Below, piece by piece: positions 53,205-61,460 of a stretch of DNA of 64,000 bases. Within the stretch, counting starts at the first letter, position 1, and every line of letters starts with the position of its first letter. Both the position numbers and the translations under genes were made by a program. The DNA is from Nostoc sp. ATCC 43529 (GTDB taxonomy: Bacteria > Cyanobacteriota > Cyanobacteriia > Cyanobacteriales > Nostocaceae), in assembly GCA_003326205.1 (NCBI GenBank), contig LWTK01000105.1, positions 253,426 through 317,425 on the forward strand, given 5' to 3'. Under the pieces are notes generated by a model that did not search any database, was not told the origin of the DNA, and saw nothing but the letters and a program-made list of their open reading frames with translations.

Positions 53205-53228
53205 GAGTTGTAATTGTTCGCTCCTAAC
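53200..53228 (+). terminator. Hairpin overlapping the MFS stop codon
   Basis: GTTAGGAG (53200-53207) pairs with CTCCTAAC (53221-53228), enclosing the TAG stop (53202-53204) in its first arm. No T-run follows on the plus strand. Could be a weak terminator of either strand. Confidence 0.35.
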
Positions 53229-53237
53229 TTGAAAAAA

Positions 53238-53311
53238 CGGGCGAGGAGGGATTCGAACCCCCGACACCGTGGTCCGTAGCCACGTGCTCTAGTCCACTGA
53301 GCTACACGCCC
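53238..53311 (-). tRNA. trnR-ACG: tRNA-Arg (anticodon ACG)
   Basis: 74 nt, minus strand. GGGCGTG acceptor pairs with CTCGCCC (one mismatch), D arm GCTC/GAGC, anticodon stem CGTGG/CCACG with loop CTACGGA (anticodon ACG), T arm with TTCGAAT loop, discriminator G. No CCA is encoded. A run of six T follows at once on the minus strand, a natural terminator. ACG is the A34 (inosine) form reading CGN codons. Confidence 0.97.
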
Positions 53312-53344
53312 TTGACAAGAAACTATATTAACACTTCTCACTAA

Positions 53345-53854
53345 ATGATGCAAGATAATTTTCCATCTAATTTTGGCAACTTAACCCATCTAGACGATCG
53401 AGGACAAGCACAGATGGTGGATGTGTCTGAAAAAGCACCCACTGTACGCCAAGCAGTAGCCGCCGCCAAGGTGCGGATGTTGCCGACGACCTTTGCTGCA
53501 ATTCAAGCTGGAAACGTTCCAAAAGGCGATGTGTTAGGAACTGTGAGGCTGGCTGGGATTATGGGAGCTAAGCAAACAGCGGCTTTAATTCCCTTGTGTC
53601 ATCCGTTACCATTGCAAAAAATTGTGCTCGAGGTCATACCCGATCCCCAACTACCTGGTTATGAAATTCAAGCCACAGTCAAAACCAAAGCTGAAACTGG
53701 TGTAGAGATGGAAGCTTTAACTGCCGTTTCTGTTGCGGCTTTAACTTTATACGATATGGCTAAAGGCTTAGAAAAATCGATTCAAATTGAATCAATTCGC
53801 TTAATCAGTAAAAGTGGCGGGAAATCAGGAGATTATTCCCCGCCAGGGCAATAA
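53345..53854 (+). CDS. moaC: Cyclic pyranopterin monophosphate synthase MoaC
   Basis: Second step of molybdenum cofactor synthesis. 169 aa with LTHLDDRGQAQMVDVS at the start, the LIPLCHPLPL motif, and KTKAETGVEMEALTAVSVAALTLYDM with the active-site residues. Usual length is about 160. Starts with ATG at 53345 or 53348. No other moa gene is near. Convergent with the next gene, their stops one base apart. Confidence 0.97.
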   Translation: MMQDNFPSNFGNLTHLDDRGQAQMVDVSEKAPTVRQAVAAAKVRMLPTTFAAIQAGNVPKGDVLGTVRLAGIMGAKQTAALIPLCHPLPLQKIVLEVIPDPQLPGYEIQATVKTKAETGVEMEALTAVSVAALTLYDMAKGLEKSIQIESIRLISKSGGKSGDYSPPGQ

Positions 53855-53855
53855 C

Positions 53856-54053
53856 CTAGACTATCTCACCTAAAGCTTTATTAAGAGCCGTTGGGCTTTC
53901 AAACTCTTTGTCTTCTGGCACTTTTTCTAACAAAGAGATAATCTCCTTATCTGCTCCTTGTTTTTTAGCGTGTTGAATCAAATCTTGCTTTTTAGCAGGG
54001 TAGTCAACACCTTTCAAGTGCTTTTGGATTTCAACTGGGTTAGCCTTAGCCAT
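53856..54053 (-). CDS. DUF2795 small protein
   Basis: 65 aa, beginning MAKANPVEIQKHLKGVDYPAKKQDLI, which matches DUF2795 proteins: a short helical fold with KKQGADKEIISLLEKVPEDKEFESPTALNKALG. Cytoplasmic; DNA or protein binding is suggested for the family but not proven. It converges with moaC, stops 1 bp apart. It may be stress-regulated in relatives; nothing here shows this. Confidence 0.88.
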   Translation of the reverse strand: MAKANPVEIQKHLKGVDYPAKKQDLIQHAKKQGADKEIISLLEKVPEDKEFESPTALNKALGEIV

Positions 54054-54573
54054 TTTTGTCCACCTCTAATGGTTATCCCCCATCTTCACAAGTGGATATA
54101 TTTACTCCCTCTATCAAACAGATGAATCGTTTGTAACTTCAAAACCTTCAAAGGTCATCCACAAGGTTGATGAAGCATGTATGACGAGTGTTGAGTTAGG
54201 AGTTAGGAGTTAGGAGTTAGGAGTTAGGAGTTAGGAGTTTGGAGTTAAGAGTTTGGAGTTAAGAGTTTGGAGTTAAGAGTTTGGAGTTTGGAGTTAAGAG
54301 TTTGGAGTTTGGAGTTTGGAGTTTGGAGTTTGGAGTTTGGAGTTAAGAGTTAGGAGTTAAGAGTTTGGAGTTTGGAGTTTGGAGTTAAGAGTTAGGAGTT
54401 AAGAGTTTGGAGTTTGGAGTTTGGAGTTATTCTCCGCGTCTTTGCGTCCCCGTGTTTCCCCATCTCTCCACACTCCCCATCCCCCCATCTCCTACTTCCT
54501 GGGGAAGGATAGCAACCGCACTCCCAAAACCCTTAGAATGAGTAGGGTGTATTTAAATCTGTAACAAATATTT
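54054..54573. other. Intergenic region dominated by a heptad repeat
   Basis: 520 bp between the DUF2795 start and the two-span protein. The repeat at 54193-54428 fills half; the remainder shows no gene. Confidence 0.5.
54193..54428. repeat. Heptanucleotide tandem array (GGAGTTA/GGAGTTT)
   Basis: About 34 units of GAGTTAG/GAGTTTG with a mixed order of A and T at one position. No coding sense in any frame. Confidence 0.9.
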
Positions 54574-54831
54574 ATGCCTCCTCGTTGGCCTCGTAAACCC
54601 GATCGCAATGACCCAGAGTACCGTAAAATCGATGACCGGATGAATTTTGCCGTGCATGTGGCGATCGCTGCTACTATTAATTCTGGATTGTGGTTTTTCC
54701 ACAACTTGAAAGGCACTAGTTGGGAGTGGCTGCCCTGGTTGACTGTTAGTTGGCTAGTAATATTGTTGGTACATCTAATTTATATTGCTGCGATCGCCAA
54801 CTACACCGAAACTCCACCCAAATCCACCTGA
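54574..54831 (+). CDS. Two-span (2TM domain) small membrane protein
   Basis: 85 aa. A basic N-terminus (MPPRWPRKPDRNDPEYRKID) and two spans, about 25-42 and 52-74. The 2TM-domain form (often next to regulators) is common in bacteria. Function unknown. ATG at 54574 is preceded by AT-rich sequence without an obvious RBS. Confidence 0.8.
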   Translation: MPPRWPRKPDRNDPEYRKIDDRMNFAVHVAIAATINSGLWFFHNLKGTSWEWLPWLTVSWLVILLVHLIYIAAIANYTETPPKST

Positions 54832-54951
54832 AGATGGACTGCTGATGCTAGGGCGATTGTAACTTGTGGCAGTAGAATCAGCCTCGTTAATTGAGCAATA
54901 ATGTAAATAAGCCTGAAATTTTGCGCTCTTTCTCAATATAGGGTTATTTTT

Positions 54952-55260
54952 ATGGCTAAGACTAACACCACAGAATTACTAGAAGCCCTAGCAGCCGAAA
55001 TTGGTGAAAATGTCTATATAGACGTTGCTAAATGGCATCTTTATTTATCTAATGCCAAGCTGCATACAATCGTTGCTGAAAAACTATATCCTTTAATTAC
55101 TTCCAACTCTGTTAATGAAGACCGAGTGACACAAGTGTTGGAATCCATTCCAGTAAAAATTGGCGGCGGCAAACGCGAACTACCTTTGATAGATTTGCTG
55201 CCACTACAATGCCAAGTCAACTTAGTAGATATTTTGGAAAAATATCTACGCGAAATTTAA
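54952..55260 (+). CDS. DUF3181 family protein
   Basis: 102 aa, starts MAKTNTTELLEALAAEIGENVYIDVAKWHLYLSDAK-like and ends in LLPLQCQVNLVDILEKYLREI: matches the cyanobacteria-restricted DUF3181. Small soluble helical protein; function unknown. Promoter and RBS not evident. Confidence 0.88.
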   Translation: MAKTNTTELLEALAAEIGENVYIDVAKWHLYLSNAKLHTIVAEKLYPLITSNSVNEDRVTQVLESIPVKIGGGKRELPLIDLLPLQCQVNLVDILEKYLREI

Positions 55261-55384
55261 TCGTATTTTAGAAGAATAGAATTCAGAAGTCAGAATCCAG
55301 AATTCAGAATAAATTCTCTAGCTTTGGCGAGTTTGAATTGAGACTCGCTGCAAATTTTCATGCAAACTTATTGAGGTTAGTTAT

Positions 55385-55600
55385 ATGTTCTTACAATTGA
55401 AAGATACTGGTGAGTTGGTAAAAATTCTGGAAATTGAAGAATTACTCGACCCTAATACTGATGTTGTTCACGCAAAAGATCAAGAAGGTCAAGAAGAACA
55501 GGAAACTGATTCTTTTAAAAAAGAAAATCTTGTTTTTCCTTCTGGTGAAGATTTACCACGCTGTTGGTTAGATGCTGATTACCGAACTGCTAATGGTTAA
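55385..55600 (+). CDS. Conserved cyanobacterial small protein, unknown
   Basis: 71 aa. It opens MFLQLKDTGELVKILEIEELLDPNTDVVHAKDQEGQEEQ and ends CWLDADYRTANG. Very acidic, with a conserved-looking C-terminus (FPSGEDLPRCWLD). Not recognised; similar short proteins occur in relatives and are sometimes labelled acetyltransferase without support. Terminator palindrome follows. Confidence 0.65.
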   Translation: MFLQLKDTGELVKILEIEELLDPNTDVVHAKDQEGQEEQETDSFKKENLVFPSGEDLPRCWLDADYRTANG

Positions 55601-55637
55601 TTAACTTAAAGCATTTCTTGTTCTAGTGAGGTACAAG

Positions 55638-55665
55638 GTAGGGGCGCACAGTTGTGCGCCCCTAC
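55638..55665 (+). terminator. Perfect palindromic terminator-like stem
   Basis: GTAGGGGCGCACA (55638-55650) pairs with TGTGCGCCCCTAC (55653-55665) over 2 nt. Located 37 bp past the preceding stop. Confidence 0.6.
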
Positions 55666-55786
55666 TGTAGTCTATCTATTCGCTGCTATACAAGCCCCTA
55701 AACCTGATATACAAAATTTTACAGTACAAACGTACTAATTTGCTGATAGAATGCCTTACAAGTCAGCTAGCCTTGCTTGAGGTAGT

Positions 55787-56272
55787 ATGAAAAAAATCCA
55801 AGACAGCTACAAAAAGCCTATTCCAGCCAAAATTTCACTGTTGCAGCCGACACCTGTGGTTACTGCCATAGTGCCACTACAACCGCAAGAGGAAAAAATC
55901 ATCAGTGACCAGGAGCGGTTAGTCGCGCAAGTTGAACGCATCAACCGGATGGCAGGGGAGCTAGAAGCAGCGATACTGGAGTTGAAAGCGATCGCTAACA
56001 CACTCAATACTCAAAAACATTACCCACTCATCAAGCCGAACCAATATAAAAATATTTGTCAGTATTTAGCAGTTAGCGTGCCTTGGGTAAGAAAAAAATC
56101 AGACCAGTCTTTTATTTTGACAACAAGAAGAGTTGATTTATTCCGAGCAGAAAGAGAAGCAGCACTACTAGCACAGCAACTGCGTCAGCAAACCAAAAAA
56201 AGATTAGCGTCCCAGCGACACAGAAAAAACAAGGCTGAGGCTGATATAAAACGATTCTTCAAAAAACATTAG
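55787..56272 (+). CDS. Hypothetical coiled-coil protein
   Basis: 161 aa. Low-complexity start, then a coiled coil (about 42-75, QERLVAQVERINRMAGELEAA), a middle helical section and a very basic C-terminus (RQQTKKRLASQRHRKNKAEADIKRFFKKH). No known motif. The basic tail could bind nucleic acid. Start ATG 55787 has no clear RBS. Confidence that it is translated is moderate. Confidence 0.55.
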   Translation: MKKIQDSYKKPIPAKISLLQPTPVVTAIVPLQPQEEKIISDQERLVAQVERINRMAGELEAAILELKAIANTLNTQKHYPLIKPNQYKNICQYLAVSVPWVRKKSDQSFILTTRRVDLFRAEREAALLAQQLRQQTKKRLASQRHRKNKAEADIKRFFKKH

Positions 56273-56513
56273 TCAACAAATCTTAAAGCGATCGCCATTT
56301 AAAGGCAATCCACCTCTGAGGTTGTAACAGTTATGCTGATTGAAGTGGTAGAAGAAAGATATTCTCTTTCATTACCTAAATACCACCAGATAATTGCTAA
56401 TTGCTACCAATTATGGTAGCAAAAAGTACATCCGCCCTCAGATTTGTACTTGTGTAAAACCAGAGTGCAACATCAGGGACGATCGATCGGTACTCAAAAG
56501 GGGTAAAAAGAAG

Positions 56514-56840
56514 GTGTTAAAGACACTTTTAGTGATTGCCGTTGGTTTTTTACCGTCCCTGTTTTCCCTGTGGGTGATCCGCAAAACGCGCTCGCGATCG
56601 CGTTTACGGATGAGGCAAGCAGCCATGAATTTTCCCAGGATGCGGCAAGGGGAAAACTTCACATCGCCTGAAGGCGATCGCTATTATTTAGAAGGGGTGG
56701 GTTACCTGATTGGCGACATCAGCTGCAAGTTTAATGCCCGGTCTGGCTACATCCGTTGTGCTGTGAATCCCGACGGGCCATGTAACGGTTGTCGTCACTA
56801 CGAGCCAAAAGAATTAACCGGTAATGAAAAAAAGGCTTGA
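56514..56840 (+). CDS. DUF6464-like membrane-anchored protein
   Basis: 108 aa from GTG 56514 with GGGG ten bases upstream: an N-terminal span (LKTLLVIAVGFLPSLFSLWVI) followed by a Cys-containing domain (GDISCKFN, IRCAVNPDGPCNGCRHYEP) that fits the cyanobacterial DUF6464 family. An earlier ATG at 56394 would add 40 residues with Cys but no span before, and lacks RBS, so I take GTG. Function unknown. Confidence 0.72.
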   Translation: MLKTLLVIAVGFLPSLFSLWVIRKTRSRSRLRMRQAAMNFPRMRQGENFTSPEGDRYYLEGVGYLIGDISCKFNARSGYIRCAVNPDGPCNGCRHYEPKELTGNEKKA

Positions 56841-56966
56841 TAGTCTTATCGTTGAGTGTTGGCTGTTAACCGTTAACAGTCAAGGCGAAATCCCATCTCC
56901 TTTTAAGGGTGGGATGAGCTTAACCCCTGGTACCCAACTGAACTGAAAAACCAACTTATTACCACA

Positions 56967-56987
56967 TTCCCAGGTTAAATCTGGGAA
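56967..56987 (+). terminator. Hairpin past the DUF6464 gene
   Basis: TTCCCAG (56967-56973) pairs with CTGGGAA (56981-56987), loop 7 nt, followed by TTATAACTT. Weak. Confidence 0.3.
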
Positions 56988-57047
56988 TTATAACTTGTAT
57001 TTACAAAGACTTTGAATATTTGTCTTTGTATGTTGACACTCTCCGCC

Positions 57048-58365
57048 CTATAAGGGCGAAGATTCTTCATTCATATATCCAACTTGCTCACACAAGATTT
57101 CTCCAGCATGAGTAGAGGTCGAATCTCCTGAAGCGTTCGGATCTATGCTTCGACTTCGCTCAGCATTCATCCAAGTTCCGGTATGCCCTACCGTACTCAA
57201 GGCTAATTTCAGAATATTGATAGCAGCGTTCGAGTCCCTATCCATCACAAAGCCACATTCACAGACATGAGTTCTGGTTGATAGAGATTTTTTAACTACT
57301 GCGCCACAGTTAGAGCATTCTTGAGAAGTGTACGCAGGATTAACCGCAACAGTTATTCTGCCAAACTTCACACCAAAATACTCTAACCACTTTCTGAACT
57401 GATACCAACCAGCATCATGAATAGATTTGGCGAGACAGTGATTTTTAACTAAATTTTTAATCCTCAAATCTAGCCTTCGGCAAGCCGCTTCGCGTCTACG
57501 TAGGCTACCAAATCGTTAGATTGGATTACGCAACGCGCCACTCGCTTGGCGTGTTCTTCACGTTGCCTACTTATTTTGAGGTGTACTCGCCCTAATTTAT
57601 TAATAGCTTTCTTACGGTTACATCCGCCTTTCTTATGCCTTGAAACGCGCCTTTGTCTAAACTTCAGGCGTTTCTCTCCTGTGCGATAAAACCTTGGGTT
57701 AGGCTCACTATGTCCATTACTGTCTGTGTAGAACTCTTTTAATCCCACATCTAAACCAATTGTTTTACCAGTGGGTTGTGTGTCTGCTTTGTTATCCGCG
57801 CTAATCAGGAATTGAACATAATACCCATCAGCACGACGGACTAACCCACCCGTTTTATCCGATCTAATTGGTAAAAGTTTAAATCCCACGTTCCCTTTAG
57901 TTTAAGCCTACCAATTCCCTTTTTATCGGTGAAAGTGATTTGCTTCCTAGTCTGAGATAACTTCCATCCAGATGTTTTATACTCAACTGAACGATTATTT
58001 TTCTTAAACTTGGGATATCCTTTTTGACCAAGGATTTGTTTTTTGCAATTGTCGTAAAACCGAGCAATCGCACTATAAGCTCTTTCTACTCCTACCTGAC
58101 AGGCATGAGAGTTTAAGTCTTTTACAAAGGAATGCTCACCCCTTAGCGCAGTATTGTAGCGATATACCTCTTTCTGTCCGACAGATCGGTTATCCATCCA
58201 AAAACGGATACACTTATTGCGAACAAACTGAGCCGTTCTTATCGCTTCGTTTATAGCTGCATATTGAGTTGTCTTCCCTTTAGCCTTAAACTCTAAAACT
58301 AGTATTTGACGTGGAAAACATCTATGGCAATTAGTATAACACAAATAAAGCCGTGCTAGAAGCAT
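57048..58365 (-). pseudogene. tnpB: TnpB (IS605 OrfB) broken by a frameshift and a small insertion
   Basis: Three frames together give one TnpB protein. N-terminal part to 57841 (RLKLKGTWDLNFYQLD), middle part 57470-57889 with LDVGLKEF (RuvC Asp) and RADGYYVQF, and C-terminal part 57048-57467 with PAYTSQECSNCG zinc ribbon and DRDSNAAINIL (third Asp). Near 57843 one base is lost, changing frame. At 57471-57499 extra sequence adds a net 26 bases, splitting VAY from DLRIKNLVKNH and removing the catalytic Glu of RuvC motif II. The gene is inactive. Start position of the original is unclear (ILVLEF follows). Confidence 0.88.
57471..57507. repeat. Small dispersed repeat inserted in tnpB
   Basis: Ends TAGCC (57471-57475) and GGCTA (57503-57507) are inverted. 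The core CGCTTCGCGTCTACG resembles words in the cluster at 43721-43808. Net gain over the expected tnpB sequence is 26 bases. Confidence 0.7.
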
Positions 58366-58607
58366 GGGGCTTGTATCCCATTATTTTGGTCAAAAGTCAC
58401 AGTTTTTAACTAGTCTACTATGATTTGTATATTCATTCATCTAATTTTTGAACTCTTCTGACCCCTAAATTCTGGCTTCTGGATTTTGACAAAAATGATT
58501 TAATATAATTCTTGCAAAAGTTCAAATCTGCCTTATATTGTTTGCAGATTCTAACCTTTACTATCAATTTTTTCCAACTTATCTCATAACTGCATGATTA
58601 TTTAACG

Positions 58608-59846
58608 ATGAAAAAAACTTTCTTTGGGATAACAGCATTCTTATCAAGTTGCGCTTTGCTACTGACGGGCTGCGGTGGTGACACTAACACTGTGACAAAT
58701 TCTCCAAATAACACTGCAACTAACGCCACAGCAAATACAGGTACATTATCAGGTGCGATTCCCATCGGCATTGCGGTTGCCCAAACTAGCAATGTGGCAT
58801 TATTGGGTCAAGAACAAGTGGCTGGAGTTAAAATTGCCGAGAAGTATTTTAATGCTAAAGGTGGCGTCAACGGCACTCCAATTAAATTAGTGTTTCAAGA
58901 TACTAGCGGTGATGAAGCAGGAGCAATTAACGCTGTTCAAAGTTTAATTAATAAAGATAAAGTTATTGGCATTGTGGGGCCAACTTTATCACAGCAAGCC
59001 TTTAGTGCTGACCCTGTTGCTGAACGTGCAAAAGTACCAATTATTGGCCCATCAAATACTGCAAAAAATATTCCAGAAATTGGTGATTATGTAGCTCGTG
59101 TTTCTGCACCAGTTTCCGTTGTCGCTCCTAATTCGGTGAAAGCTGCACTCAAGCAAAATCCTCAAATTAAAAAAGTCGCAGTTTTCTATGCTCAAAATGA
59201 TGCATTTAGCAAGTCAGAAACGGAAATTTTCCAGCAAACGGTTAAGGATCAAGGACTGGAATTAGTAACAGTCCAAAAATTCCAAACTAGCGATACAGAT
59301 TTTCAAAGCCAAGCTACCAATGCAATTAACCTTAAACCAGATTTAGTCATTATTTCTGGTTTGGCTGCTGATGGTGGTAATTTGATCAGACAATTGCGGG
59401 AACTGGGCTATAAAGGTTTTATTGTTGGTGGTAATGGTCTAAATACATCGAATATATTGCCAGTTTGTAAGGCACTTTGTGATGGCGTATTGATTGCTCA
59501 AGCCTATAGTCCAGAACATCCAGGGGAAATTAACGCGGCATTTCGCAAAGCCTATACAGAGGAATACAAGAAAGAACCACCCCAATTTAGCGCCCAAGCT
59601 TTTGCAGCCGTGCAAGTTTATGTCGAAGCACTAAAAGCTTTAGATAACAAAAGCAAAGTTAATAAATTACAACTACCAGAATTACGGACGCAATTAAATA
59701 AAGAAATACTTGCTGGAAAATACAATACACCACTGGGTGAAATTGGATTTACTCCAGTGGGTGAGGTTGTGCAAAAAGATTTCTATGTCGCCCAAATCAA
59801 AATGGAAAAAGATGGAAGTCAAGGTAAATTTAGTTTTTTGAAATAG
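58608..59846 (+). CDS. Branched-chain/neutral amino acid ABC substrate-binding lipoprotein
   Basis: 412 aa. Lipoprotein signal with lipobox LLTGC (Cys22) puts it at the outer face of the inner membrane. Type I periplasmic-binding fold (Peripla_BP_6): IPIGIAVAQTSNVALLGQEQ, GTPIKLVFQDT, GIVGPTLSQQAF, VFYAQNDAFSKSE. First gene of an operon with permeases and ATPase, 7 bp to the next. Likely the NatB-like binding protein of the N-I type system known in Nostoc and Anabaena, taking neutral amino acids; substrate is inferred from family only. Start ATG 58608. Confidence 0.9.
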   Translation: MKKTFFGITAFLSSCALLLTGCGGDTNTVTNSPNNTATNATANTGTLSGAIPIGIAVAQTSNVALLGQEQVAGVKIAEKYFNAKGGVNGTPIKLVFQDTSGDEAGAINAVQSLINKDKVIGIVGPTLSQQAFSADPVAERAKVPIIGPSNTAKNIPEIGDYVARVSAPVSVVAPNSVKAALKQNPQIKKVAVFYAQNDAFSKSETEIFQQTVKDQGLELVTVQKFQTSDTDFQSQATNAINLKPDLVIISGLAADGGNLIRQLRELGYKGFIVGGNGLNTSNILPVCKALCDGVLIAQAYSPEHPGEINAAFRKAYTEEYKKEPPQFSAQAFAAVQVYVEALKALDNKSKVNKLQLPELRTQLNKEILAGKYNTPLGEIGFTPVGEVVQKDFYVAQIKMEKDGSQGKFSFLK

Positions 59847-59853
59847 TTGCTAC

Positions 59854-60804
59854 ATGAATATCAGTCTATTTTTGCAGCAGTTATTAAACGGCTTATCCAT
59901 TGGCAGCGTCTATGCGATTTTTGCCTTGGGATATACCTTGGTTTATTCTATTTTGGGCATTATTAATTTAGCTCATGGGGCAATTTTCACTTTGGGTGCA
60001 TATTTCACCTATGCACTCATGGGTGGAAACTTTGGATTTAATGGCTTATTAGCTAATGCAGCCTTGCCGATAAAATTACCATTTGCCATAGCTTTGATTT
60101 TAGGAAGTAGCTTGGCGGGATTGGTTGGGGTAGTGATGGAAAGAGTTGCTTTTCAACCTCTGCGGCGTCAAGGTTCCGATCCTTTGCTAACTGTTGTTTC
60201 CAGTTTGGGAGTAGCAGTGGTAATTGTGAACTTAATTCAGTATTTAGTAGGCGCAGAAAGTTACACTTACCCAGCAAATACTTATGGTAATTTACCACCT
60301 TCTATTAACTTTGGCACCCAAGATAAGGAAATCCCCATTCGCACGGTTCAGATAGTAATTTTTGCTGTATCAGTAGCGATTGTGGCAATTCTCAGCTATT
60401 TTATCAATCGCACAAAATATGGTAAGGCAATGCAGGCGATCGCTGAAGATCCAATAACTGCTAGTTTATTAGGAATAAATAGCGATCGCTTTATCGTCTT
60501 AACATTTTTTATCAGCAGTTTCTTAGCAGGATTAGCAGGAACTTTAGTCGCTTCTAGCGTTAGTATCGCCGGCCCTTATTTCGGCATTGCCTTTGGTTTG
60601 AGGGGTTTAGCAGTAATTGTTTTAGGTGGTTTAGGTAGTATTCCTGGCGCAGTTTTAGGAGGTTTACTCATTGGGTTAGTTGAAGCTTTCGTGCCAGCGG
60701 AATATTCCGGTTATAAAGATGCTGTAGCCTACGGAATATTATTTATCATGTTGTTAGTTAGACCCCAAGGTTTGCTAGGTCGTCGATTTATTCAGAAAGT
60801 TTAA
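59854..60804 (+). CDS. livH: ABC transporter permease LivH-like
   Basis: 316 aa with about eight spans. LivH signs: LNGLSIGSVYAIFALGYTLVYSILGIINLAHGAIF at the start, and FGLRGLAVIVLGGLGSIPGAVLGGLLIGLVEAF near the end, the permease-ATPase coupling loop. Seven bases after the binding-protein gene. Forms the membrane channel with the LivM-like protein (61461-62423), although a Uma2 gene lies between. Confidence 0.92.
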   Translation: MNISLFLQQLLNGLSIGSVYAIFALGYTLVYSILGIINLAHGAIFTLGAYFTYALMGGNFGFNGLLANAALPIKLPFAIALILGSSLAGLVGVVMERVAFQPLRRQGSDPLLTVVSSLGVAVVIVNLIQYLVGAESYTYPANTYGNLPPSINFGTQDKEIPIRTVQIVIFAVSVAIVAILSYFINRTKYGKAMQAIAEDPITASLLGINSDRFIVLTFFISSFLAGLAGTLVASSVSIAGPYFGIAFGLRGLAVIVLGGLGSIPGAVLGGLLIGLVEAFVPAEYSGYKDAVAYGILFIMLLVRPQGLLGRRFIQKV

Positions 60805-60818
60805 AGAGACGTAGCACT

Positions 60819-61421
60819 ATGAAAACATACGCCAAACAAAAATTAACTTTTGATGATTTTTTGGAACAGTGTCCAGAGGAAGGTTTATATGAACTAGTGG
60901 ATGGAGAAATTGTAGAAGTGCGTGCAACTAGAAATCACGATGATGTCGCTGATTTTGCAGCTGATTCTTTCAATGATGAAATTAGACGACTAAACCTAAA
61001 TTATGTAGTTAATAACACAGCAGTTTTGAGAACTATAACTGCTAATGGAATTGAACAAGGGCGCAAGCCTGATGTAAGTGTGATAGATAAAGATGTATGG
61101 CGCTCAAATCGTTCTGCTTATTCTGCGCTTGAAGAACCCATCCAGTTAGCTGTAGAGGTAACATCAACTAATTGGGAAGATGACTACATTGATAAATTAG
61201 ATGAATACCAACGCTTAGGTATTAAAGAATATTGGATTATAGATTATTTAGCAATTGGTTCAAGGGAGTATTTGGGAAATCCAAAAGTTCCAACTGTATT
61301 TGTTTTTTTACTAGATGGTGAGGGGAAATATCAACGCACACATTTTAGAGGTTCAGAACGAATCCTCTCACAAACCTTTCCTGAACTAGCACTAACAGCA
61401 GAGCAAATATTAACCGCTTAA
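60819..61421 (+). CDS. Uma2 family endonuclease-like protein inside an ABC operon
   Basis: 200 aa, Uma2 (DUF820) family: YELVDGEIVEVRATRNH, GRKPDVSVIDKDV, IQLAVEVTSTNWEDDYIDKLDEYQRLGIKEYWIIDYLA, all catalytic positions present. Lies 14 bp after livH and 39 bp before livM, same strand, so it is part of the transcript. Only modestly like the Uma2 at 23540. Looks like an insertion of a mobile family into a transporter operon without harm. Confidence 0.88.
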   Translation: MKTYAKQKLTFDDFLEQCPEEGLYELVDGEIVEVRATRNHDDVADFAADSFNDEIRRLNLNYVVNNTAVLRTITANGIEQGRKPDVSVIDKDVWRSNRSAYSALEEPIQLAVEVTSTNWEDDYIDKLDEYQRLGIKEYWIIDYLAIGSREYLGNPKVPTVFVFLLDGEGKYQRTHFRGSERILSQTFPELALTAEQILTA

Positions 61422-61460
61422 GAATTAATCAAAGTGATAGCTTAATCAAAATATTTTACA

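Larger units (their letters stand above)
57002..58385 (-). mobile_element. IS605/IS1341-type element with broken tnpB
   Basis: Right end: hairpins TACAAAGAC/GTCTTTGTA (57002-57010, 57022-57030) and CGCCCT/AGGGCG (57044-57049, 57053-57058), the second overlapping the tnpB stop codon, where an omega-RNA would lie. Left end near 58366-58385 is inferred from IS-like sequence upstream of tnpB. Only tnpB is present, no tnpA, so the copy would need help in trans and is now dead. Exact ends are estimates. Confidence 0.65.
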
